Source of the DNA: Chloroflexota bacterium
Lineage (GTDB): Bacteria > Chloroflexota > Anaerolineae > Anaerolineales > Villigracilaceae
Reading direction: 5' to 3'
Assembly: GCA_016219545.1 (NCBI GenBank)
Contig: JACRMH010000029.1
Location: forward strand, 1 to 48,307
Length of the DNA: 48,307 bases
In this document: positions 32,831 through 41,733 of the stretch, one piece after another
Layout of the letters: every line of letters begins with the position of its first letter
How positions within the stretch are numbered: position 1 is the first letter of the stretch
Notes under the pieces: model-generated
The model's database searches: none
What the model was told of the DNA's origin: nothing
The model's input: the letters and a program-made list of their open reading frames with translations, nothing else
Translations under genes and position numbers: made by a program

Positions 32831-35182
32831 TCATATTTTTACAGCACCTAACAATTCATTTTGCATTACAGGTAAAGTGAGATTAAAGCACGAGCCTTTA
32901 TCCTGTTCACTTTCAACGTTGATCTGTCCGTTGTGTTGTTCCACAATGGCTTTGACAATTGCCAGCCCCAACCCATTGCCTTCCACTTCCCTGGCCTTGC
33001 CGGTATGCACGCGGTAGAAGCGGTCGAAAACAAAGGGCAGGTCTTCGGCGGGAATCCCATAGCCGTCATCCCGCACCTGGGCGTGAATGTTTTCGTTATC
33101 CACATTCACAGAGAGTGTGACCTGTCCGCCATTGGGTGTGTACTTGATGGCATTGCCCACCAAATTGCGGAACAATTGTTTTAATTGCAGGGGATCGCCG
33201 TCCACGTACGCGGGAGCAGCGGGGGGATCGTATTTCAGAGTCTGTTCCTTGGCAGATGCCTGCGACTTGAATTCGTCAATGACCCCGGATAGCAGCGCAT
33301 CCATCTCCACTGCTTCATGCTTCTGCATTGCGTTGAGATCCGCCTGCGCGAGCTGCATCAGGTTCTGCACCAGTTCGGTCATGCTGAAAGCGGCAGTTTG
33401 AATACGTTGAGTAAAATCTGTTTGCATATCATTGAGCGGACCGGCCTGCCCCAGCAATTGACTGAACCCAACAATGGATGTGATCGGGTTCTTCAGGTCG
33501 TGCGAAGCCGTGGCAATGAATTCATTCTTCACACGCTCAATATCTTTAAAGCGCGTCACATCATGCAGTACAGCCACCACTCCGCCTGATTCAATGGGGG
33601 TGATAAGCGCTGTGAATGTCCGTCCGTCCGGCCATGTGAGCTCACTTGATTTTGCCGTGGCGCAAAGGAGGGCATCTTTTACAACATCAATGAGCGAGTC
33701 GTATCCATGACCCATTTCCAGGGGATGGTTCAGGCTGGCTTGAAAATCTGTAAATAATTTTTCGCCGGCCGGGTTGAGCAGGCTGAGTCGTGCTTCGGTA
33801 TCGAACATCATGATGGCTTCATCGGCGCTTTGCAGAACCGCAGACAGGCGTTTCTCGTGTTTTGATACGCCTTCGTAAAGGATCGCGTTCTCTATTGCAA
33901 TGGACGCCTGGCTTGCAATGGCCTGCAGCAGCAATAAAGACTCTGTTTGAAAATAATTCGTCTGTTCATGAGCCAGAGCCAAAACGCCCAGCAATTCATG
34001 CCGCCCAAACATGGGCACGATCACTGCCGAGCGAGTGGGGTCATTCTCTGAATGATGCCAGCGTGCATCGTTTCGCACATCGTCGATCAGGATACTTTCG
34101 TGCGTTTCGTTGATCTCTTTCAGGAAACCTTCAAGGTTTGGTTCTTCAATTTGAGTATCATCGGAAGCGTTGTATGTTTTTTGTAATGGATGATTTGGGG
34201 TGAATATGGAAATATGTCCCATGACCGCGCCCAGCATTTCTACCGTTCGGCGTGTGACCACCCCGGCCAGCTCGTTGATGTCGAGCCGCGCGCTTAATTC
34301 CTTGCCGATCTCGGGTAACATGCTCAACTGTCGGTTGCGGCGGCGGATCGCATCTTCAAAGGATTTGGTGCGGAGTTTGGCGCGAATGCGTGCGAACAAT
34401 TCGCGGCGGTCAAACGGTTTGGTGATGTAATCATCCGCGCCCAAGTTCAAGCCCGCCTGAACATCTTCCGGGTGCATGCGCGCCGCCGTAAAGATAATGA
34501 CCGGGATATGTGCGACGGCCGAATCTGCGCGTATTTCTTTTAATACTGCCAATCCGTCTTTTTTGGGCATATTCACATCGAGCAGGATCAAGTCTGGCAT
34601 TTCGGCGCGGGTCTTTTCAAGGGCTTCCACACCGTCGAAGGCGGTGATGAAACCATAGCCTTCGTTCTTCATATAACGCGATAACAAGGTTACGTTATCG
34701 GGCATGTCATCGGCGATCAAGATGTTGAAGGGTTGAACCTCCACCTTTGTCTGTTCCACTGCCGGCGCGTGACCGATCGACTTCATCACATTGCCCACGA
34801 TCTGGCAGATCCGCTCCGGGCGCACGGGTTTGATGATGGTTTCATCCACATGCAAACGCCGCGCAGTTTCTTTCAAGCCGGGCACATCATAGGCCGTGAT
34901 CAAAATAATATGGGCGGGACGTCCGCCGGAATTGGAGTTCATTTTCTCGATCAATTCCAGCCCATTCATCCCGGGCATCATCATATCTGTGATGAGCACA
35001 TCCACTGAATCGCCCGCCACTTTTTCCAGCGCTTCCTTGCCGCTGCAGGCCGAAGTGACATTGACTTCGGGTCCCAGTTGTGAAATGGCGCGGGACAGGG
35101 TTTCCGCTGTATTCGGATGGTCATCCACTACGATGATTTTTACAGAACCTGATTTTTTGGGAGAGACATTTGTAGTTTCCAT
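32831..35182 (-). CDS. Hybrid histidine kinase REC-REC-GAF-PAS-HisKA-HATPase
   Basis: 783 residues, soluble. Two N-terminal receivers: about 14-130 (IIVVDDHPNTAETL, VLITDMMMPGMNGLELI, IIKPVRPE) and about 150-270 (ILIADDMPDNVTLL, LILLDVNMPKKDGLAVLKEI, DYITKPFDRRELFARI). GAF at about 285-440, PAS at about 445-545 (DEAIMMFDTEARLSLLNPAG), HisKA at about 550-620 (FIATASHDLKNPITSIVGFS), HATPase at about 662-775 (LVGNAIKYTPNGG, RDDGYGIPAEDLPFVFDRFY, GNGLGLAIVKAIVEQHNG). Receivers ahead of the kinase suggest it integrates upstream phosphotransfer rather than sensing across the membrane. It begins the large minus-strand sensor run. Confidence 0.93.
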   Translation of the reverse strand: METTNVSPKKSGSVKIIVVDDHPNTAETLSRAISQLGPEVNVTSACSGKEALEKVAGDSVDVLITDMMMPGMNGLELIEKMNSNSGGRPAHIILITAYDVPGLKETARRLHVDETIIKPVRPERICQIVGNVMKSIGHAPAVEQTKVEVQPFNILIADDMPDNVTLLSRYMKNEGYGFITAFDGVEALEKTRAEMPDLILLDVNMPKKDGLAVLKEIRADSAVAHIPVIIFTAARMHPEDVQAGLNLGADDYITKPFDRRELFARIRAKLRTKSFEDAIRRRNRQLSMLPEIGKELSARLDINELAGVVTRRTVEMLGAVMGHISIFTPNHPLQKTYNASDDTQIEEPNLEGFLKEINETHESILIDDVRNDARWHHSENDPTRSAVIVPMFGRHELLGVLALAHEQTNYFQTESLLLLQAIASQASIAIENAILYEGVSKHEKRLSAVLQSADEAIMMFDTEARLSLLNPAGEKLFTDFQASLNHPLEMGHGYDSLIDVVKDALLCATAKSSELTWPDGRTFTALITPIESGGVVAVLHDVTRFKDIERVKNEFIATASHDLKNPITSIVGFSQLLGQAGPLNDMQTDFTQRIQTAAFSMTELVQNLMQLAQADLNAMQKHEAVEMDALLSGVIDEFKSQASAKEQTLKYDPPAAPAYVDGDPLQLKQLFRNLVGNAIKYTPNGGQVTLSVNVDNENIHAQVRDDGYGIPAEDLPFVFDRFYRVHTGKAREVEGNGLGLAIVKAIVEQHNGQINVESEQDKGSCFNLTLPVMQNELLGAVKI

Positions 35183-35233
35183 CGTCCCTATTTTCCCCCA
35201 AATCTTTTTGGACTCCGTTAGGGAGAGGATGCA

Positions 35234-35253
35234 AAAAGTTGGTAAAAGTTGGT
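35234..35253. repeat. Tandem 10-bp repeat upstream of the hybrid kinase gene
   Basis: AAAAGTTGGT occurs twice head to tail, one helical turn apart, 52-71 bases upstream of the ATG of the kinase gene at 35182 and just outside the REP palindrome. It could be an operator; there is no direct evidence. Confidence 0.4.
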
Positions 35254-35259
35254 AACCGT

Positions 35260-35282
35260 AAGTCGGATTGCCAATCCGACTT
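35260..35282. repeat. REP palindrome, left copy
   Basis: Arms AGTCGGATTG and CAATCCGACT around one C, extended by an A/T pair. An identical 22-base copy lies at 36005-36026, and the two flank the RAYT gene, the arrangement in which RAYT transposases recognise their REP hairpins. Confidence 0.85.
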
Positions 35283-35321
35283 CTTCGTAGTGTAGAATAT
35301 CAAAATAGGATGGATTGTTTG

Positions 35322-35987
35322 ATGAATGAAAACCGTGAATACTATCATCGCCATCTCCCGCACTGGCAGCCAACCGGCGCAACTTTCTTTGTGACCTTTC
35401 GATTGAAAGGTACTTTGCCTGTTGAAGTGATGAAAGCGTTGAAAGAAGAGCAGGAACGGGAAAAGAAAGATGCTATGAAATTGATCGCGGAAGAACAAAT
35501 AAAACAAAATTATGTCATTGAACGCCGTTATTTTGGCAGATGGGATAATTTGCTGGATGCGGCTGGGTTTGGTCCCCGCTGGCTTACCCGTCCTGAAATT
35601 GCAGAAGTTTTAAAAGAGGCCCTGTTTTACCGCGATGGATGCGAATATGATTTGTTTGCGTTTTCTATAATGTCAAACCACGTCCATGTAGTCTTCTCAC
35701 CATTGGATCAGAGTGGGTCGTTGAATTGTCAACACTTGAGCTTACAGGAATCTTCGTGTAAGCCATTGGATAAGATTATGCAGTCTTTAAAACGCCACAC
35801 CGCGCGAAGATCAAATATCATTTTAGGCAGGGAAGGTGCGTTTTGGCAGGATGAAAGTTATGATCATGTAATTCGTAACAATGGGGAGTTTGAGCGAATC
35901 GTTTCTTATGTTTTGGAGAATCCTGTAAAAGCCGGGTTGGTTTCAAAGTGGGAAGATTGGCCTTGGACCTTTTGCAAGGCTGTCTGA
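35322..35987 (+). CDS. REP-associated tyrosine transposase (RAYT, Y1/HUH type)
   Basis: 221 residues from the ATG at 35322; an ATG at 35310 is also possible, while a TTG at 35268 inside the REP is unlikely. Motifs: YHRHLPHWQPTGATFFVTFRL near the start, the HUH-type pair in SIMSNHVHVVFSP, the helix KIMQSLKRHTARRSN with FWQDESYDHVIRN, and the YVLENPVKAGLV ending typical of RAYT proteins. The family is related to IS200/IS605 TnpA and acts on REP hairpins. It is the only plus-strand gene within the sensory array and is flanked on both sides by the same REP palindrome. Confidence 0.9.
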   Translation: MNENREYYHRHLPHWQPTGATFFVTFRLKGTLPVEVMKALKEEQEREKKDAMKLIAEEQIKQNYVIERRYFGRWDNLLDAAGFGPRWLTRPEIAEVLKEALFYRDGCEYDLFAFSIMSNHVHVVFSPLDQSGSLNCQHLSLQESSCKPLDKIMQSLKRHTARRSNIILGREGAFWQDESYDHVIRNNGEFERIVSYVLENPVKAGLVSKWEDWPWTFCKAV

Positions 35988-36004
35988 CCGGTTTGTCATG
36001 AAAG

Positions 36005-36026
36005 AGTCGGATTGCCAATCCGACTT
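36005..36026. repeat. REP palindrome, right copy
   Basis: Same 10-bp arms as the copy at 35260, starting at AGTCGGATTG and ending CGACTT. It lies 2 bases from the stop of the OmpR-type regulator gene and, read on that gene's strand, is followed by TTTC, so it may also serve as a transcript end. Confidence 0.85.
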
Positions 36027-36028
36027 AC

Positions 36029-36823
36029 TTAATCCACCAAAAGGCGGTAACCCGTGCCACGAACGTTGATCAAGAATTGGGGAGAGTGGGCATCTTGTTC
36101 AATGGCCTGTCTTAATTGATGGATGTGCCACTTGGTTAATTCCTGTGCCTCACGAGCATCGGCCTGATAACCCTGCGCCTCTGCCACCAGCGTTTGATAA
36201 TCCACCGCGTTGGGCGAATGGCGTGCAAGCACCAGAAGATAATCGAAAGACGTGGGCGGTAAAATGATGGCACGTTCGCCGATGTTCAAACGCCTTGCAT
36301 GAAGATCGAATACCAGGTTGCCGCGTTTAAGGAAGCGGTCACTCAAGGGAGTGGTCTGCTTAACTTCCTGACTTTCCCCGCTTTCCAAACCCTTTAGTTC
36401 CGTTTGCAGCTCTTCAATTTGCGCTGTAATCTCACGCTTGCGTTTCTCCTTTTGTTGAGAGGCAAGGATGGATTTTGTTCTTTCAATGATGATTTCCGGT
36501 CTGAGCGGTTTCAATAAATAATCTGTCGCACCGCGCCTCAAGGCTTCGACGGCTGAGTTCAGGTCAGGTTGTGCTGTAAATAATATGACAGGCAGGTTTG
36601 GGTATTTTGTGTGAATGATATTGAGGACATCCAGCCCGCTTAGCCCAGGCATGCGCAAGTCCATATACGCCAGGTCAAAATTTGTGTTCTCCAAAAAGGA
36701 GATGCCCTGTTCCCCGTTTTCAGCGGTGGTCACTTCAAAGCCGGCTTGTTGTAGAACGCGCGCCAGTGTTTTACGCAAGGCGGGTTCATCGTCAATGATC
36801 AGAACATGTCCGCTGGTTTTCAT
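36029..36823 (-). CDS. OmpR/PhoB-type response regulator
   Basis: 264 residues. Receiver (about 5-120): VLIIDDEPALRKTLARVLQQ, FDLAYMDLRMPGLSGLDVL (phosphoacceptor Asp), VILFTAQ and DYLLKPLRPEII. A coiled-coil linker with RKREITAQIEELQTELKGLE follows, then a winged-helix DNA-binding domain (about 165-262) with LPPTSFDYLLVLARHSPNAV and the family end FLINVRGTGYRLLVD. It is the only DNA-binding regulator in the window. Its ATG overlaps the TAA stop of the kinase gene (TAATG), so the two form a classic pair. Confidence 0.94.
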   Translation of the reverse strand: MKTSGHVLIIDDEPALRKTLARVLQQAGFEVTTAENGEQGISFLENTNFDLAYMDLRMPGLSGLDVLNIIHTKYPNLPVILFTAQPDLNSAVEALRRGATDYLLKPLRPEIIIERTKSILASQQKEKRKREITAQIEELQTELKGLESGESQEVKQTTPLSDRFLKRGNLVFDLHARRLNIGERAIILPPTSFDYLLVLARHSPNAVDYQTLVAEAQGYQADAREAQELTKWHIHQLRQAIEQDAHSPQFLINVRGTGYRLLVD

Positions 36824-39468
36824 TAGTTACCTTTTTGTTCGCGTGGCAGGCATACCGTGAAGGTAGCGCCGCCTTGTGGGTTATTTTCGGCCTGAATTCT
36901 TCCACGATGTTTGGTGACAATATCATAAGTGATCGTCAACCCGAGTCCGGTGCCGCCTGTTTTGTCTGTTACAAAGGCGTCAAAGATGGTTGGCAAAATG
37001 GAAGGGTCAATTCCTTCGCCCGAGTCTGATACTTTCAGGATGATCTCTTCAGTTTCTTTCGAGTACTTCGTGGTTACTGTTAGATGCCCGCCTGAAGCCA
37101 TGGCCTCCACGGCGTTCATCATTAGATTCAGAATGACCTGATGGAGTTGGTCGGCCAGCCCTGAGATCAGTGGGAGTTCAGGATCGGGATGAAATTCAAA
37201 GGATATCTCGGTATGTCGCAAATGGGTGGCTATCAGCGCATATACTTCTTCAATGATATGGTTGACCTGCGTTGGGAGAAAATCTTCAAGTTGGGCGGAA
37301 CGGTAGGTGGTGCGCAAACGATTAATGAGGGCAGACATCCGCTCTGATTCGGAAAGCACGATATCAAGGTCCTGTTTGCCTTGTGTAGAGATCCCTTTTT
37401 CTTCGCGCAATAAAAAGAGGGCGTTTTGTATGGCCTGCAACGGGTTATTCAATTCGTGGGAAACGGAAGCCAGCAGCCGCCCCATGACAGACAACCTTTC
37501 GCTTTGCACAAGCTGCGCGCGGATGGTCTGCTCCATTTTTAGGGAAGTTTGCAGGTCTGTATATAAATTCGCCTTTTGCAATGCGATGGCCAACTGGTCT
37601 GCCACTGCGCTGACGAGCTGGATGTCACGCTGGGCAAGGGTGCGTGGGGGCACTTGTTGAATATCCAATACGCCGAGGATACGTTCATCTATTTTGACCG
37701 GCACAGCCAATTCTGATTTTGTGTCCGGCAGCAGCGAATTCCGCACAAAGAAATAAACGTTATCCACATCATTGGTAAAAAAGGGGATGCCTATCTCAGC
37801 CGTATACCCTACGATCCCTTCACCTGAATGCAGGCGTTGCTTCCTTTCTTTTAACTTCCTGCCGATCTCACCACTGCCTGCGCGCATGACAAAGTCGGAG
37901 GTTTCCGGTTCGATCACATAGATCTGCACATGGTAATAGCCGAAGTTCTTTTGCAGTAATTCCACAACATCTTGCAATAATTCCTGCGGATCGAGGGAGG
38001 TGACCAGTCCCTGATTGATGCGGTACAGTGAATTCGCTTCCTTCAAGGATTGCTGCGTGCTTTCCAGCAGACGAGCGTTTTCAATGGCGATGGAGGCTTG
38101 TGTTCCCAGCGCTTTGAGCAAAATTCCTTCATCCTCTGTGAACGCGTTGACTAAACTGCTTTGCACGCTGATCGTTCCCAGTTTTTTGCTTCCACTTTGC
38201 ACAGGCGCCACCACCAAAGATCGGTAAACGGGAAGTTCGCCATATATCTGAAAACGCGGGTCTGTCCTCACATCTGCAATGTTGACGATTTCGCCAGTGA
38301 CAATGGCCTGCCCCGCCGCGCCTTCATTGGGGCGGATCTTTATGATTCTCCAGCTTGTCGCATCTTCGCTGTAGCCGATCACTGCCTCTGCTTTCAATAG
38401 CTGTTGTTCTTCATCGAGAAGATGGATCACGGCCTGCTCCGTTGCTGGGATCAATTCTTTTGCGGAATTAACGATCAACTGCAGGACGGTTTGCAGACCG
38501 ATGCGTTCCGTCTCGCTGAGCAGGTGAACGATCTGTGTAAGGGTATCGGCTTCCTTTAAACGTTTCTTTAATTCAAAATCCTGTTGCGCATTCCAAACTG
38601 CCAGCGCGATCTGGTTACTGGCTTGTTCGGCGTGTTTGATCTCTCCCTGAGTGAATTGACGGTAATCATTAAACCCCACCACTGCGGCGCCAAGTTTATA
38701 TTCCCCATAGATCAGGGGAATGCTCATAAAGGATTTCTCGGAAAACATCTGGATGATATGCGGGGTTGTATGAGGCGTATTTGAAGAATCTTCAACGATC
38801 AGAATGTGACCCGCTTCAAGCGTGGAGGTGGTTAGATTCTTTTCATCTTTTGGATATACCATTGTCAAAAAGGGATGACCTGATCTGGCGTTAGTCGCAA
38901 CCGGAAATACCTGCTTCTTGACCGGATCCCAACGGGTGATGTAACAAGTGTCGGCGTTGAGAAGGATCGTAAGGTCCTTCACCAGCGTTTGCATCATCTC
39001 TTCAAAACTTTGTGCGATGATGATGGAGCGGGTCATGTCATTCAGCAGGGTAAGAAATTTTTCCCGTGATTGAAGCTCGGCTTCCGCGTTTACGCGCGCT
39101 TCAAGGTTTTGTTTTAACCTGCCCCCAATTAAGCCGATCCCTATGAAAATGAAGGAGCCGAAAATAAAACCAACCTGAAAAACATTCTCCCATGTATGCC
39201 CCCCAATAGTGGTCATAATAAATAAATTCATGGCGATCATCAGCAGGGCGGAAATGAACCCTCCCGCCATGCCAAAGTACCATCCTGCTGTAATGATGGG
39301 AAATGCGCCTAATATGACGATTCCATCCCCCATCTCTTGAATGAAACGGGCGGACCCAAACCAATAAAAGATGGTCAATCCAACAACAATCCCCCACTTC
39401 ATGAGATGCGTTCGGAAATTTGATTTCATTCCCGTGATTGTAGCACCTTTAGAAATGGGGGATTTCAT
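36823..39468 (-). CDS. Membrane sensor histidine kinase with three GAF domains
   Basis: 881 residues. Four membrane helices (about 22-125; GIVVGLTIFYWFG, GIVILGAFPIITAGWYFGMA, FISALLMIAMNLFIM, VGFIFGSFIFIGIGLIGG), three GAF domains (about 150-300, 320-470 and 490-640; the third has NSLLPDTKSELAVPV), HisKA (about 655-725, LLASVSHELNNPLQAIQNAL) and HATPase (about 765-875, NLMMNAVEAMASGG, DSGEGIDPSILPTIFDAF, GGTGLGLTITYDIV). Two starts are possible, 39468 (AAGG 10 bases upstream) and 39429; I keep the longer. It lies 23 bases after rny on the same strand and overlaps the regulator gene by one base, so it is the kinase for that regulator. Confidence 0.92.
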   Translation of the reverse strand: MKSPISKGATITGMKSNFRTHLMKWGIVVGLTIFYWFGSARFIQEMGDGIVILGAFPIITAGWYFGMAGGFISALLMIAMNLFIMTTIGGHTWENVFQVGFIFGSFIFIGIGLIGGRLKQNLEARVNAEAELQSREKFLTLLNDMTRSIIIAQSFEEMMQTLVKDLTILLNADTCYITRWDPVKKQVFPVATNARSGHPFLTMVYPKDEKNLTTSTLEAGHILIVEDSSNTPHTTPHIIQMFSEKSFMSIPLIYGEYKLGAAVVGFNDYRQFTQGEIKHAEQASNQIALAVWNAQQDFELKKRLKEADTLTQIVHLLSETERIGLQTVLQLIVNSAKELIPATEQAVIHLLDEEQQLLKAEAVIGYSEDATSWRIIKIRPNEGAAGQAIVTGEIVNIADVRTDPRFQIYGELPVYRSLVVAPVQSGSKKLGTISVQSSLVNAFTEDEGILLKALGTQASIAIENARLLESTQQSLKEANSLYRINQGLVTSLDPQELLQDVVELLQKNFGYYHVQIYVIEPETSDFVMRAGSGEIGRKLKERKQRLHSGEGIVGYTAEIGIPFFTNDVDNVYFFVRNSLLPDTKSELAVPVKIDERILGVLDIQQVPPRTLAQRDIQLVSAVADQLAIALQKANLYTDLQTSLKMEQTIRAQLVQSERLSVMGRLLASVSHELNNPLQAIQNALFLLREEKGISTQGKQDLDIVLSESERMSALINRLRTTYRSAQLEDFLPTQVNHIIEEVYALIATHLRHTEISFEFHPDPELPLISGLADQLHQVILNLMMNAVEAMASGGHLTVTTKYSKETEEIILKVSDSGEGIDPSILPTIFDAFVTDKTGGTGLGLTITYDIVTKHRGRIQAENNPQGGATFTVCLPREQKGN

Positions 39469-39491
39469 TCGTAACAGCCTTGCAAGGCGGG

Positions 39492-41021
39492 TTATTTTGC
39501 GTATTCAGTGGCTCTTGTTTCGCGGATGACTGTCACTCGGATCTGACCGGGATATTGCATGGTCTCCTCGATCTTCTTGGCGATGTCGCGTGCCAGCCTT
39601 GCTGATGCGAGATCGTCAATCGCTTCGGGTTTGACGAGAATGCGGACCTCGCGTCCTGCTTGAATGGCGAAAGCTTGTTGCACGCCTTCAAAGGACATGG
39701 ACATTTCCTCCAACGAGCGGATGCGTTTGATGTAGGCTTCAAGGTCTTCGCGGCGTGCGCCGGGGCGTGCGCCGGAGATGGCATCTGCCGATTCAGCGAT
39801 GACGGCTTCCACAGTAAGCTGATCCACTTCATGGTGGTGCGAAGCGATGGCGTTCACCACCACAGGATTCACGCCGTAGCGCTTGCAAAACTCTGCGCCG
39901 AGCCCGGCATGTGTGCCATCCTGGTTATGGTCCATCGCTTTGCCAATATCATGCAGAAAGCCGCCTTGCTTGGAAAGCTCGATATTCGCGCCAAGTTCTG
40001 CGGCTAGAATGCCGGCAAGTTTTGAAACTTCCACGGCATGTGCAAGCTGGTTTTGCCCGTAGGATGTGCGGAATTTCAAACGTCCCATCATGCGCAGGAC
40101 TTCGATGTGCAAGCCCGTGACATTGGCTTCATAAGCGGCCTGTTCGCCAGCTTCGTTGATGATCTTTTCAACAGCCTTGGTTTCATCTTCCACGATCTTT
40201 TCAATATGCGCGGGGTGAATACGTCCATCCAAAATTAATTTTGAGAGGGCACGGCGGCCGATCTCGCGGCGTACCGAGTCGAAACAGGAGACGGTGACGG
40301 AATCGGGAGTGTCGTCCACGATCACATCCACGCCTGCAGCCTGTTCAAAGGCCTTGATGTTGCGTCCGTTGCGTCCGACGATGCGTCCCTTCATTTCTTC
40401 ACTGGGGAGGGTCACAACGGCGCGGGTTACTTCCGCCACGTGTTCAGAGGCCACGCGCTGGATCGCATCCGCGATGAGTTTACGGGCGCGTTTCTCGCCT
40501 TCTTCGCGTGCTTCAGCTTCGATCTGGCGGATGATGCGTGCCATGTCGCCGCGTGCTTCTTTTTCAACGGATGCGAACAATTCCTTGCGCGCTTCATCCG
40601 ATGTCATCTGGGCGACCTGCTCGAGTTTTTTAAATTGATCTTCGTACAGCTTGTCAATATCATTGGCGCGCTTGTCAACTTGTGACTGGCGCTTGTTCAA
40701 GGTGGCTTCGCGCTGTTCGATCTTGTCGAAGCGGGCATCAAGTTCACCGCGGCGTTTGTCGAGCCGTTCGGTTTCCCGGTTCAACTCGATACGGCGTTCC
40801 TTCATTTCTGATTCGGCGGCCTGCACGATCTTGGTGGCGCTTTCGCGCGAACCGCTTTCGATCAGGCGTGCCTGCGAAGTGGCCGCTTTCAAAATGTCAT
40901 CGGCTTTTTCCTGCTTTGCTTTCGCGGCGCGTTCAGCCTGATAGCGATGGTAAAAATATCCTGCGGCAACGCCTACGATCAGCGTTAGTAATTCTAAAAA
41001 AGTGGTAATAATTGGACTCAT
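39492..41021 (-). CDS. rny: Ribonuclease Y
   Basis: 509 residues, the normal length. It begins mRNA decay at the membrane. N-terminal helix LELLTLIVGVAAGYFYHRYQ, a long coiled coil (about 25-195), a KH RNA-binding domain (MKGRIVGRNGRNIKAFEQAA, VDVIVDDTPD) and the HD phosphohydrolase domain with HAVEVSKLAGILAAEL and GGFLHDIGKAMDH, where His-Asp bind metal. The ATG overlaps the stop of recX (ATGA). Confidence 0.96.
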   Translation of the reverse strand: MSPIITTFLELLTLIVGVAAGYFYHRYQAERAAKAKQEKADDILKAATSQARLIESGSRESATKIVQAAESEMKERRIELNRETERLDKRRGELDARFDKIEQREATLNKRQSQVDKRANDIDKLYEDQFKKLEQVAQMTSDEARKELFASVEKEARGDMARIIRQIEAEAREEGEKRARKLIADAIQRVASEHVAEVTRAVVTLPSEEMKGRIVGRNGRNIKAFEQAAGVDVIVDDTPDSVTVSCFDSVRREIGRRALSKLILDGRIHPAHIEKIVEDETKAVEKIINEAGEQAAYEANVTGLHIEVLRMMGRLKFRTSYGQNQLAHAVEVSKLAGILAAELGANIELSKQGGFLHDIGKAMDHNQDGTHAGLGAEFCKRYGVNPVVVNAIASHHHEVDQLTVEAVIAESADAISGARPGARREDLEAYIKRIRSLEEMSMSFEGVQQAFAIQAGREVRILVKPEAIDDLASARLARDIAKKIEETMQYPGQIRVTVIRETRATEYAK

Positions 41022-41671
41022 GATATATCCTCGTCTTCGTGCTGTTGTGCATCAGCGTGCGTTTCTTTCCATATCCTGGAGACGACTGGCGCGATGGTGG
41101 AGTATGAGAATCCACGACGTGCAAGGAACTCGCTTAACTTTTTACGGAACTCGCTCCACTCCTGACCTTTGAATCTGGCCGCTCGTTTTGAGCCTGCTTC
41201 GTAGGCGAGAGCTTCTTCATCCACTTCGGACAGAGATGCCTGTATCGCCTCATTGTTAAGTCCCTTTTGACGTAATTCGATCTCCAGTGCTCGTTTGCTG
41301 CGCGGGCGGAATGTGTTTCGATTTTCCACCCACATCTGGGCAAATTGATTGTCGTCCGCAAGCCTGGCAGTCTTTAGGCGTTCCAGAGTTTCCTCTATGA
41401 TCGCTTCTGGAATTTCATGCTTGCGTAAATTCTGTCGTATTTCCTTTTCAGAACGGGCGCGGTAACTAAGGTAGAGCATGGCTTGTTGATAGGCATGTTC
41501 ACGCGTGTCGTCTGTTTGTAGTTTCTCTATCTTTTCTTCGCTAAGTACATCTCCCGTTTTCAGCCACGCGGCTGTGATGCGAGCCAGTCCGAAGGCGAAC
41601 TCTCCATCGAGATCAATATTCACCCGATTGGGGTTCTTCTTTTGGACAGAGATGGCGGTTATCTTTTTCAT
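41018..41671 (-). CDS. recX: Regulatory protein RecX
   Basis: 217 residues from the ATG at 41669-41671; a GTG at 41683 is in frame but adds only four residues. Helical repeats typical of RecX, which binds RecA filaments and limits recombination: LSYRARSEKEIRQNLRKHEI, RLADDNQFAQMWVENR, RSKRALEIELRQKGLNNE and FLARRGFSYSTIAPVV. The basic, Arg-rich C-terminal part is in keeping. It overlaps rny by 4 bases, so the pair is cotranscribed. A hairpin sits immediately upstream of the start. Confidence 0.88.
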   Translation of the reverse strand: MKKITAISVQKKNPNRVNIDLDGEFAFGLARITAAWLKTGDVLSEEKIEKLQTDDTREHAYQQAMLYLSYRARSEKEIRQNLRKHEIPEAIIEETLERLKTARLADDNQFAQMWVENRNTFRPRSKRALEIELRQKGLNNEAIQASLSEVDEEALAYEAGSKRAARFKGQEWSEFRKKLSEFLARRGFSYSTIAPVVSRIWKETHADAQQHEDEDIS

Positions 41672-41683
41672 TATTAAAAGCAC

Positions 41684-41733
41684 ACAGCCAAGGTCTCTGA
41701 CCCTTTCAGGTCAGCCTCGGCTGTAAAAAATGT
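41684..41733. repeat. Hairpin just upstream of recX
   Basis: ACAGCCAAGG pairs with CCTCGGCTGT (one mismatch), and inside it TGACC pairs with GGTCA around CTTTCA. It begins within about 15 bases of the recX ATG on the minus strand, so it may influence translation. The core (GGTCTCTGACC...GGTCAG) resembles the palindrome in aroKB at 10344. Confidence 0.5.

Noticed and set aside
39420..39450. Leaderless start for the membrane histidine kinase (TACAAT close to the ATG at 39429)
   Set aside because: No -35 match, and the gene lies 23 bases after rny on the same strand, so read-through transcription explains it.
18748..39468. Prophage or defence island
   Set aside because: No phage, nuclease or toxin genes; all genes are signalling genes apart from one RAYT, the PLP fusion and the acetyltransferase.
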